64,000 nucleotides of DNA. It comes from UBA1431 sp049324235. Its GTDB lineage: Bacteria > Bacillota > Clostridia > Christensenellales > UBA1431. Under the pieces are notes generated by a model. The model did no database searches. It had not been told where the DNA came from and saw only the letters and a program-made list of their open reading frames with translations. Position numbers and translations under genes: made by a program. The stretch spans positions 48,949-112,948 of the forward strand of contig JBMOLJ010000017.1 of NCBI GenBank assembly GCA_049324235.1, read 5' to 3'. Positions 16,667-24,946 of this stretch are shown piece by piece (positions within the stretch are counted from its first letter, which is position 1; each line of letters begins with the position of its first letter).

Positions 16667-18073
16667 ATGAATGCTTTTGCCGTACGCGCGGGATATCTGC
16701 TCCCGCATCCTCCCATAATCGTTCCCGGGGTCGGCGGGGGAAGGGAAACTGAGGCAGCTAAAACGATCGCTTCCATGGAAAGAGTGGCGGAGGAAATCGG
16801 ACGGCTGCGTCCCGATACCGTCGTGCTGCTTTCCCCGCACGCGCCGGTTTTCAGCGATTATGCGTTCATGTACGATGCGCCTGTACTGAAAGGGGACCTG
16901 AAACAGTTCGGCACAAATGCCGAAGTCTCTTTTCATCAGGACAGCGCGTTGCGCGTGGAGATTGAGCGCCGGATGCAAGCAAACGGCATACCGGGCGGCG
17001 CGCTGGACGAATCGGTGATGCGCAGGAATCAGATCAAAAACACGCTTGATCATGGCGCCGTGGTTCCGCTGTATTTTGCCGGGGCGAAATACAGCGGATT
17101 CAAGCTCGTCGTGCTGTCGGCGCCGGCGCTGGACATGCAGATGCTCTACAGGCTGGGGTACGTGATACGGGAAGCGGCTGAAGCTCTGGGCAGGAAGATT
17201 GCGGTCGTTGCCAGCGGCGACCTCTCGCACAGGGTCAATGCAGAAAGCCCGTACGGGGCCTGCCCGGAAGGAGAACAGTTCGACAGTTTTATCAACGGTT
17301 CGCTGGAGGCTAACGATATTCCAAGGCTGCTGTCCGTTGACCATGCCCTGAGGGAGAAGGCGGGAGAGTGCGGCTACCGCCCGCTGGTCATGCTTTGCGG
17401 AGCGTTTGACGGGGTCAGGGCCGGTATACAGGTGCTGTCCTACGAAGCGCCGTTTGGCATCGGCTACGGCGTAGCAGCGTTCAGGCCCGTGGCCTATAGC
17501 GGTACCAGCGCGTTTGATGAGGCGCGGACGATGATTTCGAAAGGCAAAAACGAAAGCATGCATGTGCGGATAGCCCGTAAAACGCTTGAGAGCTATGTTC
17601 GGGACGGCAGGACGCCTGAACCTAAAGATTTCTTGGAATACGGAGAGGATGCGGGAATTTTCAGCCAACCGGCAGGCGTGTTCGTGTCCATCAAAAAATT
17701 CGGGGAGCTTCGGGGATGCATCGGTACTACGGGACCAACCACGGATTCCGTAGCGGAAGAGATCATCCAGAACGCGGTCAGCGCCGGTACGCGCGACCCG
17801 CGTTTTCCTCCTGTGACCGCCGACGAACTGGAATATCTGGATTACAGCGTCGATGTGTTGAATCCGCCGCAGCCTGTTTCGTCCAAGGATGAGCTGGACC
17901 CTTCGGTGTACGGCGTAATCGTAGAAAATGGCTATCGAAGGGGCCTGCTCCTGCCCGATCTCGAGGGCGTGGACACCGTGGAAAGGCAGCTTGAAATCGC
18001 CTGCAAGAAAGCGGGAATAGACCCTGAGGGGGAATATGAAATTTCGAAGTTCACCGTTACGAGATACAGGTAG
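16667..18073 (+). CDS. AmmeMemoRadiSam fusion: LigB/MEMO-like domain plus AMMECR1 domain
   Basis: A 468-residue two-domain protein. Residues about 5-275 resemble class III extradiol dioxygenase/MEMO-like proteins (GYLLPHPPIIVPGVGGG at the start, VVLLSPHAP, ASGDLSHRV), keeping histidines that bind metal in the family. Residues about 290-465 are an AMMECR1 domain with the conserved LRGCIGT motif and FPPVTADELEYLDYSVDVL. It is followed 11 bases later by the radical SAM partner, the usual arrangement of this module. The biochemical function of the module is not established; the genetic linkage implies the domains act with the radical SAM enzyme. Confidence 0.88.
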   Translation: MNAFAVRAGYLLPHPPIIVPGVGGGRETEAAKTIASMERVAEEIGRLRPDTVVLLSPHAPVFSDYAFMYDAPVLKGDLKQFGTNAEVSFHQDSALRVEIERRMQANGIPGGALDESVMRRNQIKNTLDHGAVVPLYFAGAKYSGFKLVVLSAPALDMQMLYRLGYVIREAAEALGRKIAVVASGDLSHRVNAESPYGACPEGEQFDSFINGSLEANDIPRLLSVDHALREKAGECGYRPLVMLCGAFDGVRAGIQVLSYEAPFGIGYGVAAFRPVAYSGTSAFDEARTMISKGKNESMHVRIARKTLESYVRDGRTPEPKDFLEYGEDAGIFSQPAGVFVSIKKFGELRGCIGTTGPTTDSVAEEIIQNAVSAGTRDPRFPPVTADELEYLDYSVDVLNPPQPVSSKDELDPSVYGVIVENGYRRGLLLPDLEGVDTVERQLEIACKKAGIDPEGEYEISKFTVTRYR

Positions 18074-18084
18074 AGCGGGGTGAG

Positions 18085-18948
18085 ATGCGTATGAAACAGG
18101 CCATGTATTATGAAAAAATGGATGAAACCATGGTCAAATGCATGCTCTGTCCGCACGGCTGCCGTCTAAAGCCCGGACAGACGGGGATTTGCCATGCGCG
18201 CAAAAACATTGACGGCGACCTGTTTTCCCTGAACTATGGAAAGGTAACAGCTCTTGCGCTCGACCCGATAGAGAAAAAGCCGCTGAAGCGGTTTTTCCCC
18301 GGGAGCATGATTCTTTCGGTCGGGAGCTTTGGTTGCAACCTCAAATGCTCTTTTTGCCAGAATTGGCAGATATCCCAGTCGGAACAGGCTGGTAGGGACG
18401 CCACGCCCGAAGAACTGGCAGCGGCGGCGCAAAAGGCGGCCGATGCCGGAAACAACATCGGGTTGGCGTATACCTACAACGAGCCGTCGATCTGGTATGA
18501 ATTCGTATACGAATGCGCCGCGTTGGCGCATGAGCGCGGCCTGAAAAACGTTTTGGTCACCAATGGCTATATATCCAAAGAACCTATGGAGATGCTTCTG
18601 CCTCACATCGATGCAATGAATATAGATCTGAAATCTATGACCTCCGGGTTTTACCGCAGCCTGTGCAAAGGGGAGATTGGGTTCGTGCAGGATACAATCA
18701 GGCTGTGCGCCGATGCCTGCCACGTCGAGGTGACGACCCTGCTCATTCCAGGGGAAAACGATTCGGAGGATGAGGTACGCGCCCTGTCTCAATGGCTTGC
18801 GTCGGTTTCGCCGGAGATTCCGCTGCACCTGACGAGATACCATCCCGACTACAGGATGGGAAAACCGCAGATGGAAAGGGAAAGGCTGTTTGACCTGGCT
18901 GAGATTGCGGGGAAAACCCTGCGCTATGTTTTCTGCGGCAACGTTTAA
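18085..18948 (+). CDS. amrS: AmmeMemoRadiSam system radical SAM enzyme
   Basis: A 287-residue radical SAM protein related to pyruvate-formate-lyase-activating enzymes. The 4Fe-4S site is CNLKCSFCQNWQ (CxxxCxxC with CxFCQN), preceded by a cysteine-containing CMLCPHGCRLKPGQTGICHAR segment near the N-terminus. Downstream, YTYNEPSIWYEF and MNIDLKSM are typical of this group, as is the C-terminal HLTRYHPDYRM. ATG codons at 18085 and 18091 are both possible behind GCGGGG. The substrate is unknown; its constant neighbour is the AMMECR1/MEMO-like protein. Confidence 0.9.
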   Translation: MRMKQAMYYEKMDETMVKCMLCPHGCRLKPGQTGICHARKNIDGDLFSLNYGKVTALALDPIEKKPLKRFFPGSMILSVGSFGCNLKCSFCQNWQISQSEQAGRDATPEELAAAAQKAADAGNNIGLAYTYNEPSIWYEFVYECAALAHERGLKNVLVTNGYISKEPMEMLLPHIDAMNIDLKSMTSGFYRSLCKGEIGFVQDTIRLCADACHVEVTTLLIPGENDSEDEVRALSQWLASVSPEIPLHLTRYHPDYRMGKPQMERERLFDLAEIAGKTLRYVFCGNV

Positions 18949-18993
18949 GTATACTGTTATTATGCATATTAAACCGGCCATATCCAAAGGTGA

Positions 18994-19020
18994 AACCGCG
19001 ATAATCATCGCGGTTTTTTG
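18994..19020 (+). terminator. Terminator after amrS
   Basis: AACCGCGAT-AATC-ATCGCGGTT stem followed by TTTTGG. Confidence 0.85.
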
Positions 19021-19056
19021 GTACACATTTTCCCTGTTATTTATAACATTTATACC

Positions 19057-19085
19057 TTGACATCCTGCGTTGCTGTTACTATATT
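19057..19085 (+). promoter_or_regulatory. Promoter of the first sugar-kinase gene
   Basis: TTGACA and TATATT with 17-base spacing; an overlapping TATAAT lies at 19085-19090. A palindromic operator follows within 10 bases. Confidence 0.7.
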
Positions 19086-19092
19086 ATAATTA

Positions 19093-19116
19093 CATTCAGT
19101 ATTCTGAATAATGAAT
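19093..19116. promoter_or_regulatory. Operator copy 1 of the RLP/kinase regulon
   Basis: A perfect palindrome ATTCAG-TATT-CTGAAT (19094-19109) is followed by AATGAAT. The same 24 bases recur at 23230-23253, in the same place just downstream of another TTGACA promoter. Position over the transcription start suggests a repressor site; the YhfZ-type gene at 26655 is a candidate for the protein that reads it. Confidence 0.6.
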
Positions 19117-19255
19117 CAATATACGCTATGTGCGTATTTGTAAAGTCGGTTTTGCCACATAAAGGTTGTATACCAGATTCAAAAGGTACAATTACGGCAA
19201 GGGTGCTCAAAAAACCGGAATGATTTTGCTCCAATAAATTAAAGGAGGACTTATC

Positions 19256-20791
19256 ATGGCGAAGTACTATGTCAGTTTTGATTGCGGTACGCAAAGCACA
19301 AAAACGGCGATTTATAGGGATGATACGGTTTGCATTGCGGAGGAGTCCATACCGACCATAATCAACTATCCTGTCGCCGGATGGGCGGAGATGGACGCCG
19401 ATCACTATCTGCAATCGGTGCGGGAGGGCATCAAAAGTTGCCTGCAAAAGAGCGGGATCGACCCGAACGATATCCGCGCCATCTGCGGCGACGGCATCAT
19501 CTGCGGAATCGTAGGCGTGGACGGGGACGGAAATGCGATCACGCCGTATATTCCTTATCTGGACTCACGCGGGGCCGAGGACGCAAAATGGATCAGGAAC
19601 AACCTGGAGCCGATATGGATTGAGGAAAGCGGAAACGCCATTGTTGACGCGTTCGAACCGCCGGTGATAGCGCGCTGGCTGATCAAAAACCATGATGAGT
19701 TCAAAAAGCGCGGCGCAAAGGTCCTGAACAACGGGCCGTACGTCCTGTCGCGTCTTGCAAAGCTGAAAGCCGAAGATACCTTTATCGATTGGGCTACGCT
19801 TTCGGGGTGGCTGATCGGCTATGACGCGGCTGCGAAAACCTGGTCCAGGAAGCAGATGGACAGCCTTGGCATCCCGATGAACCTGCTTCCCAAAATCGTT
19901 AAGCCATGGGACATCGTAGGGACGCTTTGCGCCGAGGAAGCAGCGCTTATAGGCCTGCCTGCAGGCATCCCCATTGCAGCGGGTGCGGGTGATACCATGC
20001 AGTCCAACTTGGGCTGCGGGCTGGTCGAGGCAGGGATGGCCGCCGACGTTGCCGGAACGGCGGCGATGTTCACGGTCATGGTTAACGGAATCAACGAAAA
20101 CCTGAGCCGCAATTCCGGGCTGTTCTATTCCATCGGCACGCTGCCCGACACCTACTTCTATTGGGGGTACATCCGTACAGGCGGCCTGTCATTAAGGTGG
20201 TTCAGGGATAATGTCTGCAAAAGAGAAGGGGACAACACATTCTACGATGAAATCCAGGAAGCAGCCAAAAACGTTCCTGCAGGTTCGAACGGCACGCTGT
20301 TCTTCCCGTACCTGCAGGGCGGGAGCGGCAGCCTGGAAAATGCCAGCGGCTGTTTCGTCAATCTGACAACCGCTTCCGACCGCGGGGAAATGTGGAGGGC
20401 AATACTCGAATCGATCGCGTACGAGTATCTGTCCCAGGCCGACAGTATGAGGGCGCATGGCATTGGCATCGACCGCGTGATCATCACGGAAGGCGGGAGC
20501 AAAAGTGACCTGTGGAACCAGATCAAGGCCGACGTGTTCGACGCCAAAACGCTCACGCTTACCAGGGCGGAAGGGGCCGTAATGGCCAACGCCCTCGTTG
20601 CCGCCTATGCGGTGGGGGATATACCGGACCTGAAAAAAGCCGTTGTCGAACAGGTTGCGATTAAAAACACATATTCGCCTGATACGGAAAACACGAAATA
20701 CTACAGAAAGGCGTTTGAACTCCAGCAAAAACTCATCAGGGAGAAAATGACCGGGGCGTTCGACAGCCTCGCCGAACTCAGGAGAATTTGA
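19256..20791 (+). CDS. FGGY-family carbohydrate kinase A
   Basis: A 511-residue cytosolic kinase of the xylulokinase/glycerol kinase superfamily, which phosphorylates a sugar or polyol with ATP. The N-terminal phosphate loop is FDCGTQSTKTAIY, the likely catalytic aspartate lies in AAGAGDTMQSNLGCG (about residues 241-255), and the C-terminal FGGY signature region is EGGSKSDLWNQIKADVF. It shares low visible similarity with the two other kinases of this cluster, so the three are probably old paralogues with different substrates. A leader of about 165 bases with a promoter and operator precedes it; AAAGGAGG gives a clear start. The exact substrate cannot be read. Confidence 0.85.
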   Translation: MAKYYVSFDCGTQSTKTAIYRDDTVCIAEESIPTIINYPVAGWAEMDADHYLQSVREGIKSCLQKSGIDPNDIRAICGDGIICGIVGVDGDGNAITPYIPYLDSRGAEDAKWIRNNLEPIWIEESGNAIVDAFEPPVIARWLIKNHDEFKKRGAKVLNNGPYVLSRLAKLKAEDTFIDWATLSGWLIGYDAAAKTWSRKQMDSLGIPMNLLPKIVKPWDIVGTLCAEEAALIGLPAGIPIAAGAGDTMQSNLGCGLVEAGMAADVAGTAAMFTVMVNGINENLSRNSGLFYSIGTLPDTYFYWGYIRTGGLSLRWFRDNVCKREGDNTFYDEIQEAAKNVPAGSNGTLFFPYLQGGSGSLENASGCFVNLTTASDRGEMWRAILESIAYEYLSQADSMRAHGIGIDRVIITEGGSKSDLWNQIKADVFDAKTLTLTRAEGAVMANALVAAYAVGDIPDLKKAVVEQVAIKNTYSPDTENTKYYRKAFELQQKLIREKMTGAFDSLAELRRI

Positions 20792-20798
20792 AACTGAT

Positions 20799-20826
20799 AA
20801 GGTGCGGCCTGAGAAGGCCGCACCTT
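20799..20826 (+). terminator. Intra-cluster hairpin after kinase A
   Basis: A 12-bp perfect stem (AAGGTGCGGCCT / AGGCCGCACCTT) with GAGA loop, followed by ATG-rich rather than T-rich sequence. It may stabilise the kinase A message or terminate partly before the HAD gene. Confidence 0.5.
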
Positions 20827-20854
20827 ATGAAAAAGCATTTTAAGGAGAGCACAG

Positions 20855-21550
20855 ATGAAGGTTGCCATTTTGGATTTCGACGGAACGCTTTTTGATTCTG
20901 CGCCGTTCTGGGAGAATACGATCAATACCTTTTTGCTGGAGCGGAACATCACGCCGCCTCAGGACATTCTGGGCATTGCAAAACCTCTCGGCATCAGGGG
21001 CTGCGCGGAGCTGTTCAAAGAAAGGTTTGATATACCGGATGATACCATGGAGATCGTGACTGCCTGGCGGTCGGAGGTAGGTAAGAACTACCGGTATACC
21101 ATACCGCTCAAGGAATATGCCCGTGAGTACATCAATTATCTTCTGGACAAGGGGATCAAGGTCTGCATGGCAACGGCCATGGAACGGGAATTTTTCACCC
21201 CCGCCCTCATCCGCACGGGCATCTATGATCTTTTTGAACTGATCGTCACCATCGAGGATGTAAAGGCGGACAAGAACAGCCCGAAGATATTCCTTCACTG
21301 TGCGGAGCATTTCGGGGTTACTCCCGCGGATTGCACCGTATTCGAGGATTCCTACAAAACCGCAGAAATCTGTCAAAAGGCAGGCTTTCATGTGATAGGC
21401 GTGGACGACGGCGTGTGCAAGAGCGATTTCGAAAAGATGCAGCCGTTTTGCGAGAGGTATATTTTCTCGTTCCGCGAATTGCTGGACGGGTATGAACCTG
21501 CGCCCAACATAGAAATGGAGCGGGCCAAAGATGCTATTGACGTTCTATAA
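20855..21550 (+). CDS. HAD-family phosphatase (beta-phosphoglucomutase-like subclass)
   Basis: A 231-residue HAD hydrolase with all four motifs: DFDGTLFDS (nucleophile Asp and acid/base Asp), ATAMERE (motif II), the lysine in ADKNSPKIF (motif III) and VFEDSYKTAEIC (motif IV acids). A helical cap between motifs I and II marks subfamily I. Such enzymes dephosphorylate or isomerise small sugar phosphates. It sits 63 bases after kinase A with GGAGAG before the start, inside the RLP regulon, so a sugar-phosphate substrate of that pathway is likely. Confidence 0.87.
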   Translation: MKVAILDFDGTLFDSAPFWENTINTFLLERNITPPQDILGIAKPLGIRGCAELFKERFDIPDDTMEIVTAWRSEVGKNYRYTIPLKEYAREYINYLLDKGIKVCMATAMEREFFTPALIRTGIYDLFELIVTIEDVKADKNSPKIFLHCAEHFGVTPADCTVFEDSYKTAEICQKAGFHVIGVDDGVCKSDFEKMQPFCERYIFSFRELLDGYEPAPNIEMERAKDAIDVL

Positions 21551-21610
21551 CTGAACAAAAATTTGTCAACGATACAAAAGTGCCTGATAAATTGAATAGG
21601 AGGAATGGTT

Positions 21611-23167
21611 ATGCCTAAGTATGTGGCAGGAATTGACGCCGGTACGACAGGGACGACAGTGATGATAGCGGACACCGCGGGAAACGTCGTTGGGAGCGCA
21701 TACAGGGAATATGCCTGTATTTACCGGCATCCTGGCTGGGTGGAGCAGGATATGAATGCGATTTGGACGGCGATATGCGAAGCTTCCAGGGAAGCGATCG
21801 CGAAAACCGGCGTGGACCCCAGGGATATCGGTTCATTGGGCTTATCCAGCCAGCGCGGGACCTTTGCGGCCATAGACAGGGACTGGAACGCGCTGCATGA
21901 TTCCATCGTGTGGTGTGACATGCGCGCGGGCGAGGAAGTGGAGTGGATAAAGAACAATATCGGCGCCGACAGGTTCCACGATATTACCGGCCTGCCCCTT
22001 TCAGGGCTGTGGTCTTTCGCCAAATTCAAGTGGGTGATGGACAAAAATCCCGAAATCTATGAAAAGGCGTGGAAGTTTGTAAACGGGCAGGAATGGTTCC
22101 TGCACAAGCTGGGTTCCGAGGTGCTTTTCTCCGATCCCGCATCGCTGACGATGAACGGTATGATGGACATCTCCAAACTGCAATGGTCGGACGAGCTTTT
22201 ACACGCTATCGAATTTGATACGGACAAGCTGCCTCCTATTTCCACGCCGATGACGCAAATGGGCGTGATTTCCAAACAGGCGGCTGAAGCAACGGGCTTC
22301 GCGGAGGGCATGCCGATCTGTTCGGGCGGGGGCGACCAGCAGTGCGCGGCCATTGGTTCGGGCGTTATCCGCGAGGGGCTTTCGGAAATAACGATCGGGA
22401 CATCCTCGGTCATGGTGGCGCATGTGGACAGCAGCAAGCCCGACCCGGACCAGGCCGTTTTCTTTGGGGGTCATGCCATACCGCACAAGTGGGATATGGA
22501 AGGCGGCGCTTCCTCATCGGGCGTAAACCTGCGGTGGTGGAGAGATACATATGCGCAGGCTGAAATCGGCCTTGCAAAGTCCATGGGGACAGACCCCTAT
22601 GAGCTGATCGGCATGCAGGCCGAGAAAGCGCCGGTCGGCTGCAAGGGCTATATGGTTTTCCCGTTCATGACAGGGCAGGTTACCCCGTATTATGTTGACA
22701 ACGCGCGGGGCGGATCCCTCGGGCTTTCCCTGATACACGACCGCTCCATGATGGCGCGTGCGGTCATGGAAGGCGCGGCCTTTGAACTGCGCATGATCGT
22801 AGCCGCGATGGAAAAGGTGCTGGGCAAGCCGTTTGACGCCGTCAGGCTTTCGGGCGGCGGAGCCAAGTCGCCGTTATGGTGCCAGATACAGGCGGACATG
22901 TACGGAAGGCCTGTCGAGCAGCTCAGGACGCAGGAGTGCACCACGCTCGGAGCGGCCATACTGGGCGCTGCGGGAGCCGGTTTATTCGCGGGCATAGAGG
23001 AAGCGGTTGAAAACATGGTGCATCCGTTCGGTATGATTGAACCGAATATGTCCAATCACGGAATATATACCGACATGTTTGAAATTTTCAGGAACGCTTT
23101 CCTGGCGCTTCGCGACGCGAATGTATATAATGATCTGGCTGCGGTGTCCGCAAAACATTGGGGCTAA
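21611..23167 (+). CDS. FGGY-family carbohydrate kinase B
   Basis: An FGGY kinase of about 518 residues. The N-terminal loop is GIDAGTTGTTVMIAD, followed by a GWVEQD motif typical of xylulokinase/glycerol-kinase relatives. The presumed catalytic aspartate is in CSGGGDQQCAAIGSG, and the C-terminal signature is LSGGGAKSPLWCQIQADMYG. The ATG at 21611 was chosen because AGGAGG at 21598-21603 is correctly spaced for it and too close to the ATG at 21605. The gene follows the HAD phosphatase and precedes the RLP gene, which has its own promoter. Substrate unassigned. Confidence 0.85.
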   Translation: MPKYVAGIDAGTTGTTVMIADTAGNVVGSAYREYACIYRHPGWVEQDMNAIWTAICEASREAIAKTGVDPRDIGSLGLSSQRGTFAAIDRDWNALHDSIVWCDMRAGEEVEWIKNNIGADRFHDITGLPLSGLWSFAKFKWVMDKNPEIYEKAWKFVNGQEWFLHKLGSEVLFSDPASLTMNGMMDISKLQWSDELLHAIEFDTDKLPPISTPMTQMGVISKQAAEATGFAEGMPICSGGGDQQCAAIGSGVIREGLSEITIGTSSVMVAHVDSSKPDPDQAVFFGGHAIPHKWDMEGGASSSGVNLRWWRDTYAQAEIGLAKSMGTDPYELIGMQAEKAPVGCKGYMVFPFMTGQVTPYYVDNARGGSLGLSLIHDRSMMARAVMEGAAFELRMIVAAMEKVLGKPFDAVRLSGGGAKSPLWCQIQADMYGRPVEQLRTQECTTLGAAILGAAGAGLFAGIEEAVENMVHPFGMIEPNMSNHGIYTDMFEIFRNAFLALRDANVYNDLAAVSAKHWG

Positions 23168-23190
23168 CTCGGCAAAATCAGTAATAGGTA

Positions 23191-23218
23191 TTGACATACG
23201 CGTATATATAATTATAGT
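23191..23218 (+). promoter_or_regulatory. Promoter of the RuBisCO-like protein gene
   Basis: TTGACA (23191-23196) and TATAGT (23213-23218) with 16-base spacing in a strongly AT-rich segment, directly ahead of the second operator copy. Confidence 0.65.
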
Positions 23219-23229
23219 ATAAAAAGCAG

Positions 23230-23253
23230 CATTCAGTATTCTGAATAATGAAT
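23230..23253. promoter_or_regulatory. Operator copy 2 of the RLP/kinase regulon
   Basis: 24 bases identical to 19093-19116, containing ATTCAG-TATT-CTGAAT. The copies are 4.1 kb apart and each sits about 8-12 bases downstream of a -10 box, so chance recurrence is unlikely. Confidence 0.65.
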
Positions 23254-23276
23254 TAATTGTTAAGGAGGAGCATGGT

Positions 23277-24593
23277 ATGAGCGGCAAAAGGAATTACGAT
23301 CCCATTATTTTCTGCCAGTATGAATCACTGAATATGGAAGATTTCGTGGTAGCGACGTATCTGATGAGCGCGGAGACCACAGACGTATTGATGCGCGCGG
23401 GCGCAGTGGCTGTGGAGCAAACCACCGGCACGTGGGCGCGCGTCCCCGATGAAACGGAAGAGGTCCGGCAAAAGCATGTCGGGCGCGTAATTTCCGTGTA
23501 TAACATTCCCGGCTACGAGATATCCTGCCCGGACAGAATCCGTACCTGCATCGTACAGATAGCATTCCCGTGGAGGAACTTCGGACAGCAGATGCCCGAG
23601 ATGCTTTCCAGCGTTTTCGGAAACATCTCCCTCGTTGACAACCTGAAACTGCTTGACCTGTATTTCCCCAAGAGCTTTGTGGATGGGTTTAAGGGGCCGA
23701 AATTCGGGACGCAGGGCCTTAGGGACTTGCTCGGCATCCAGGACCGCCCGCTGACCATGGCCATGATCAAGCCCTGCACCGGTATACCCGTTGATGTTAT
23801 TGAGCGCCAGTTCTATAATCTGGCCGTTGCGGGCGTCGACATCATAAAGGACGACGAACTCATCGCCGACCCCGTGCATGCCCCGTACTATGAGAGGCTG
23901 GAAGCCTGCCTCCGCGCATCCGACAAGGCTTTTAAAGAGACCGGTAAGCGCACGATTTATTTCCCCAACATAACCGACCGTCAGGACAGGATGTTTGAAA
24001 AGGCCCATAAGTCCATCGAGATGGGGGCACAGGCGCTGATGATCAACGCGCATGCGTCGGGTTACGGCTGCCTGACTGCGCTCTCCTGCGACGAGAGCAT
24101 CAACGTCCCGCTGCTTGCACATCCCTGTTACGGCGGCGCATCCTTCCTGAGCCCGACAACGGGAATGTCTTCAAGCCTGGTGTTTGGCAAATACATGCGT
24201 CTGGAAGGAGCCGACATCGTTGTTTACAACTGCGCATACGGAAAGGTTCCGGGTCTGGTCGACCGCTATGTGCGCATAGGGCAGAGCCTGCTCTCCAAAT
24301 TCTATGACCTCAAACCGGCATTCCCGAGTCCGGCAGCAGGACTCCATCCCGGTATGGTACCCACCGTTATGAGCGATCTTGGACCGGATACCCTTCTCGG
24401 AGCCGGTGCAGGCATGCATGCGCATCCGATGGGCATGAAGGCCGGTATTGACGCGCTTTTGCAGGCTGCAGAGGCTTGGAAGCTGAATATCCCGCTGGAA
24501 GAGTACGGCAAGGATCACCCCGAGCTTCAGGCGGCACTGGACATCTGGGGCGTTTATGACCCCCATAAGAGCATCTTCGAATTAACCAAATAG
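23277..24593 (+). CDS. RuBisCO-like protein (form IV, non-carboxylating)
   Basis: A 438-residue protein of the RuBisCO large-subunit fold: an N-terminal alpha/beta domain (about 1-145) and a TIM barrel. Active-site positions are mixed. Retained are the lysine of AMIKPCTG (K165), the metal-site KDDE (191-194, including the carbamylated-lysine equivalent), H282 in LLAHPCYGG and the loop-6 lysine in AYGKV (323). Changed are the second lysine of the KPK motif (now Cys), the arginine after H282 (Pro), the HIHSG histidine region, and the Ser of the SGG motif (Ala). Real CO2 fixation is therefore unlikely. Known RLPs act as enolases, isomerases or decarboxylases on sugar-like phosphates; the three neighbouring kinases suggest a phosphorylated substrate. 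Confidence 0.92.
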   Translation: MSGKRNYDPIIFCQYESLNMEDFVVATYLMSAETTDVLMRAGAVAVEQTTGTWARVPDETEEVRQKHVGRVISVYNIPGYEISCPDRIRTCIVQIAFPWRNFGQQMPEMLSSVFGNISLVDNLKLLDLYFPKSFVDGFKGPKFGTQGLRDLLGIQDRPLTMAMIKPCTGIPVDVIERQFYNLAVAGVDIIKDDELIADPVHAPYYERLEACLRASDKAFKETGKRTIYFPNITDRQDRMFEKAHKSIEMGAQALMINAHASGYGCLTALSCDESINVPLLAHPCYGGASFLSPTTGMSSSLVFGKYMRLEGADIVVYNCAYGKVPGLVDRYVRIGQSLLSKFYDLKPAFPSPAAGLHPGMVPTVMSDLGPDTLLGAGAGMHAHPMGMKAGIDALLQAAEAWKLNIPLEEYGKDHPELQAALDIWGVYDPHKSIFELTK

Positions 24594-24603
24594 TGGGGGT
24601 TGG

Positions 24604-24640
24604 GAAAGCGTGTGCTTAACGTACACGCTTTCGCTTTCTT
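24604..24640 (+). terminator. Terminator after the RLP gene
   Basis: A 10-bp stem (GAAAGCGTGT / ACACGCTTTC) followed by a T-rich GCTTTCTTTG. Confidence 0.75.
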
Positions 24641-24807
24641 TGACGCATCAAAGCGCATAATGTATGGTTATAAAAGCGGCTATGTCGCAAACCTGAAATA
24701 CTATATCAAAGAAATACGTATGAATTCCACCAATGTCAACGTGGCGATAACATCCTGTTACGGCTAATCATTTAATATAGTACGACATCGATTTACATAA
24801 ATGAAGG
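24641..24807. other. Intergenic segment with no convincing gene
   Basis: Between the RLP terminator and the kinase C promoter nothing firm is seen. A 35-codon frame (24660-24767) is open but has no good ribosome binding site and no recognisable product. Confidence 0.4.
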
Positions 24808-24836
24808 TTGCGGGACACGTCATAACTTGTTATACT
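24808..24836 (+). promoter_or_regulatory. Promoter of kinase C
   Basis: TTGCGG and TATACT with 17-base spacing, about 110 bases before the gene. The 24-base operator found at the other two promoters is not present here. Confidence 0.55.
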
Positions 24837-24946
24837 ACAAATAATCAAAACGACATATCGGCAATCCCCATTTTCATATGAAGCATTGGCAGCGATAGCT
24901 CCGATAAATATATTTTCCCAAAAAAATAATACAGGAGGTTACTACA

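Noticed and set aside
23277..24593. Genuine CO2-fixing RuBisCO
   Set aside because: Several catalytic residues are substituted and no phosphoribulokinase or AMP-pathway genes are nearby.
24660..24767. 35-codon frame between the RLP gene and kinase C
   Set aside because: No clear ribosome binding site, promoter or hydrophobic pattern; composition like intergenic DNA.
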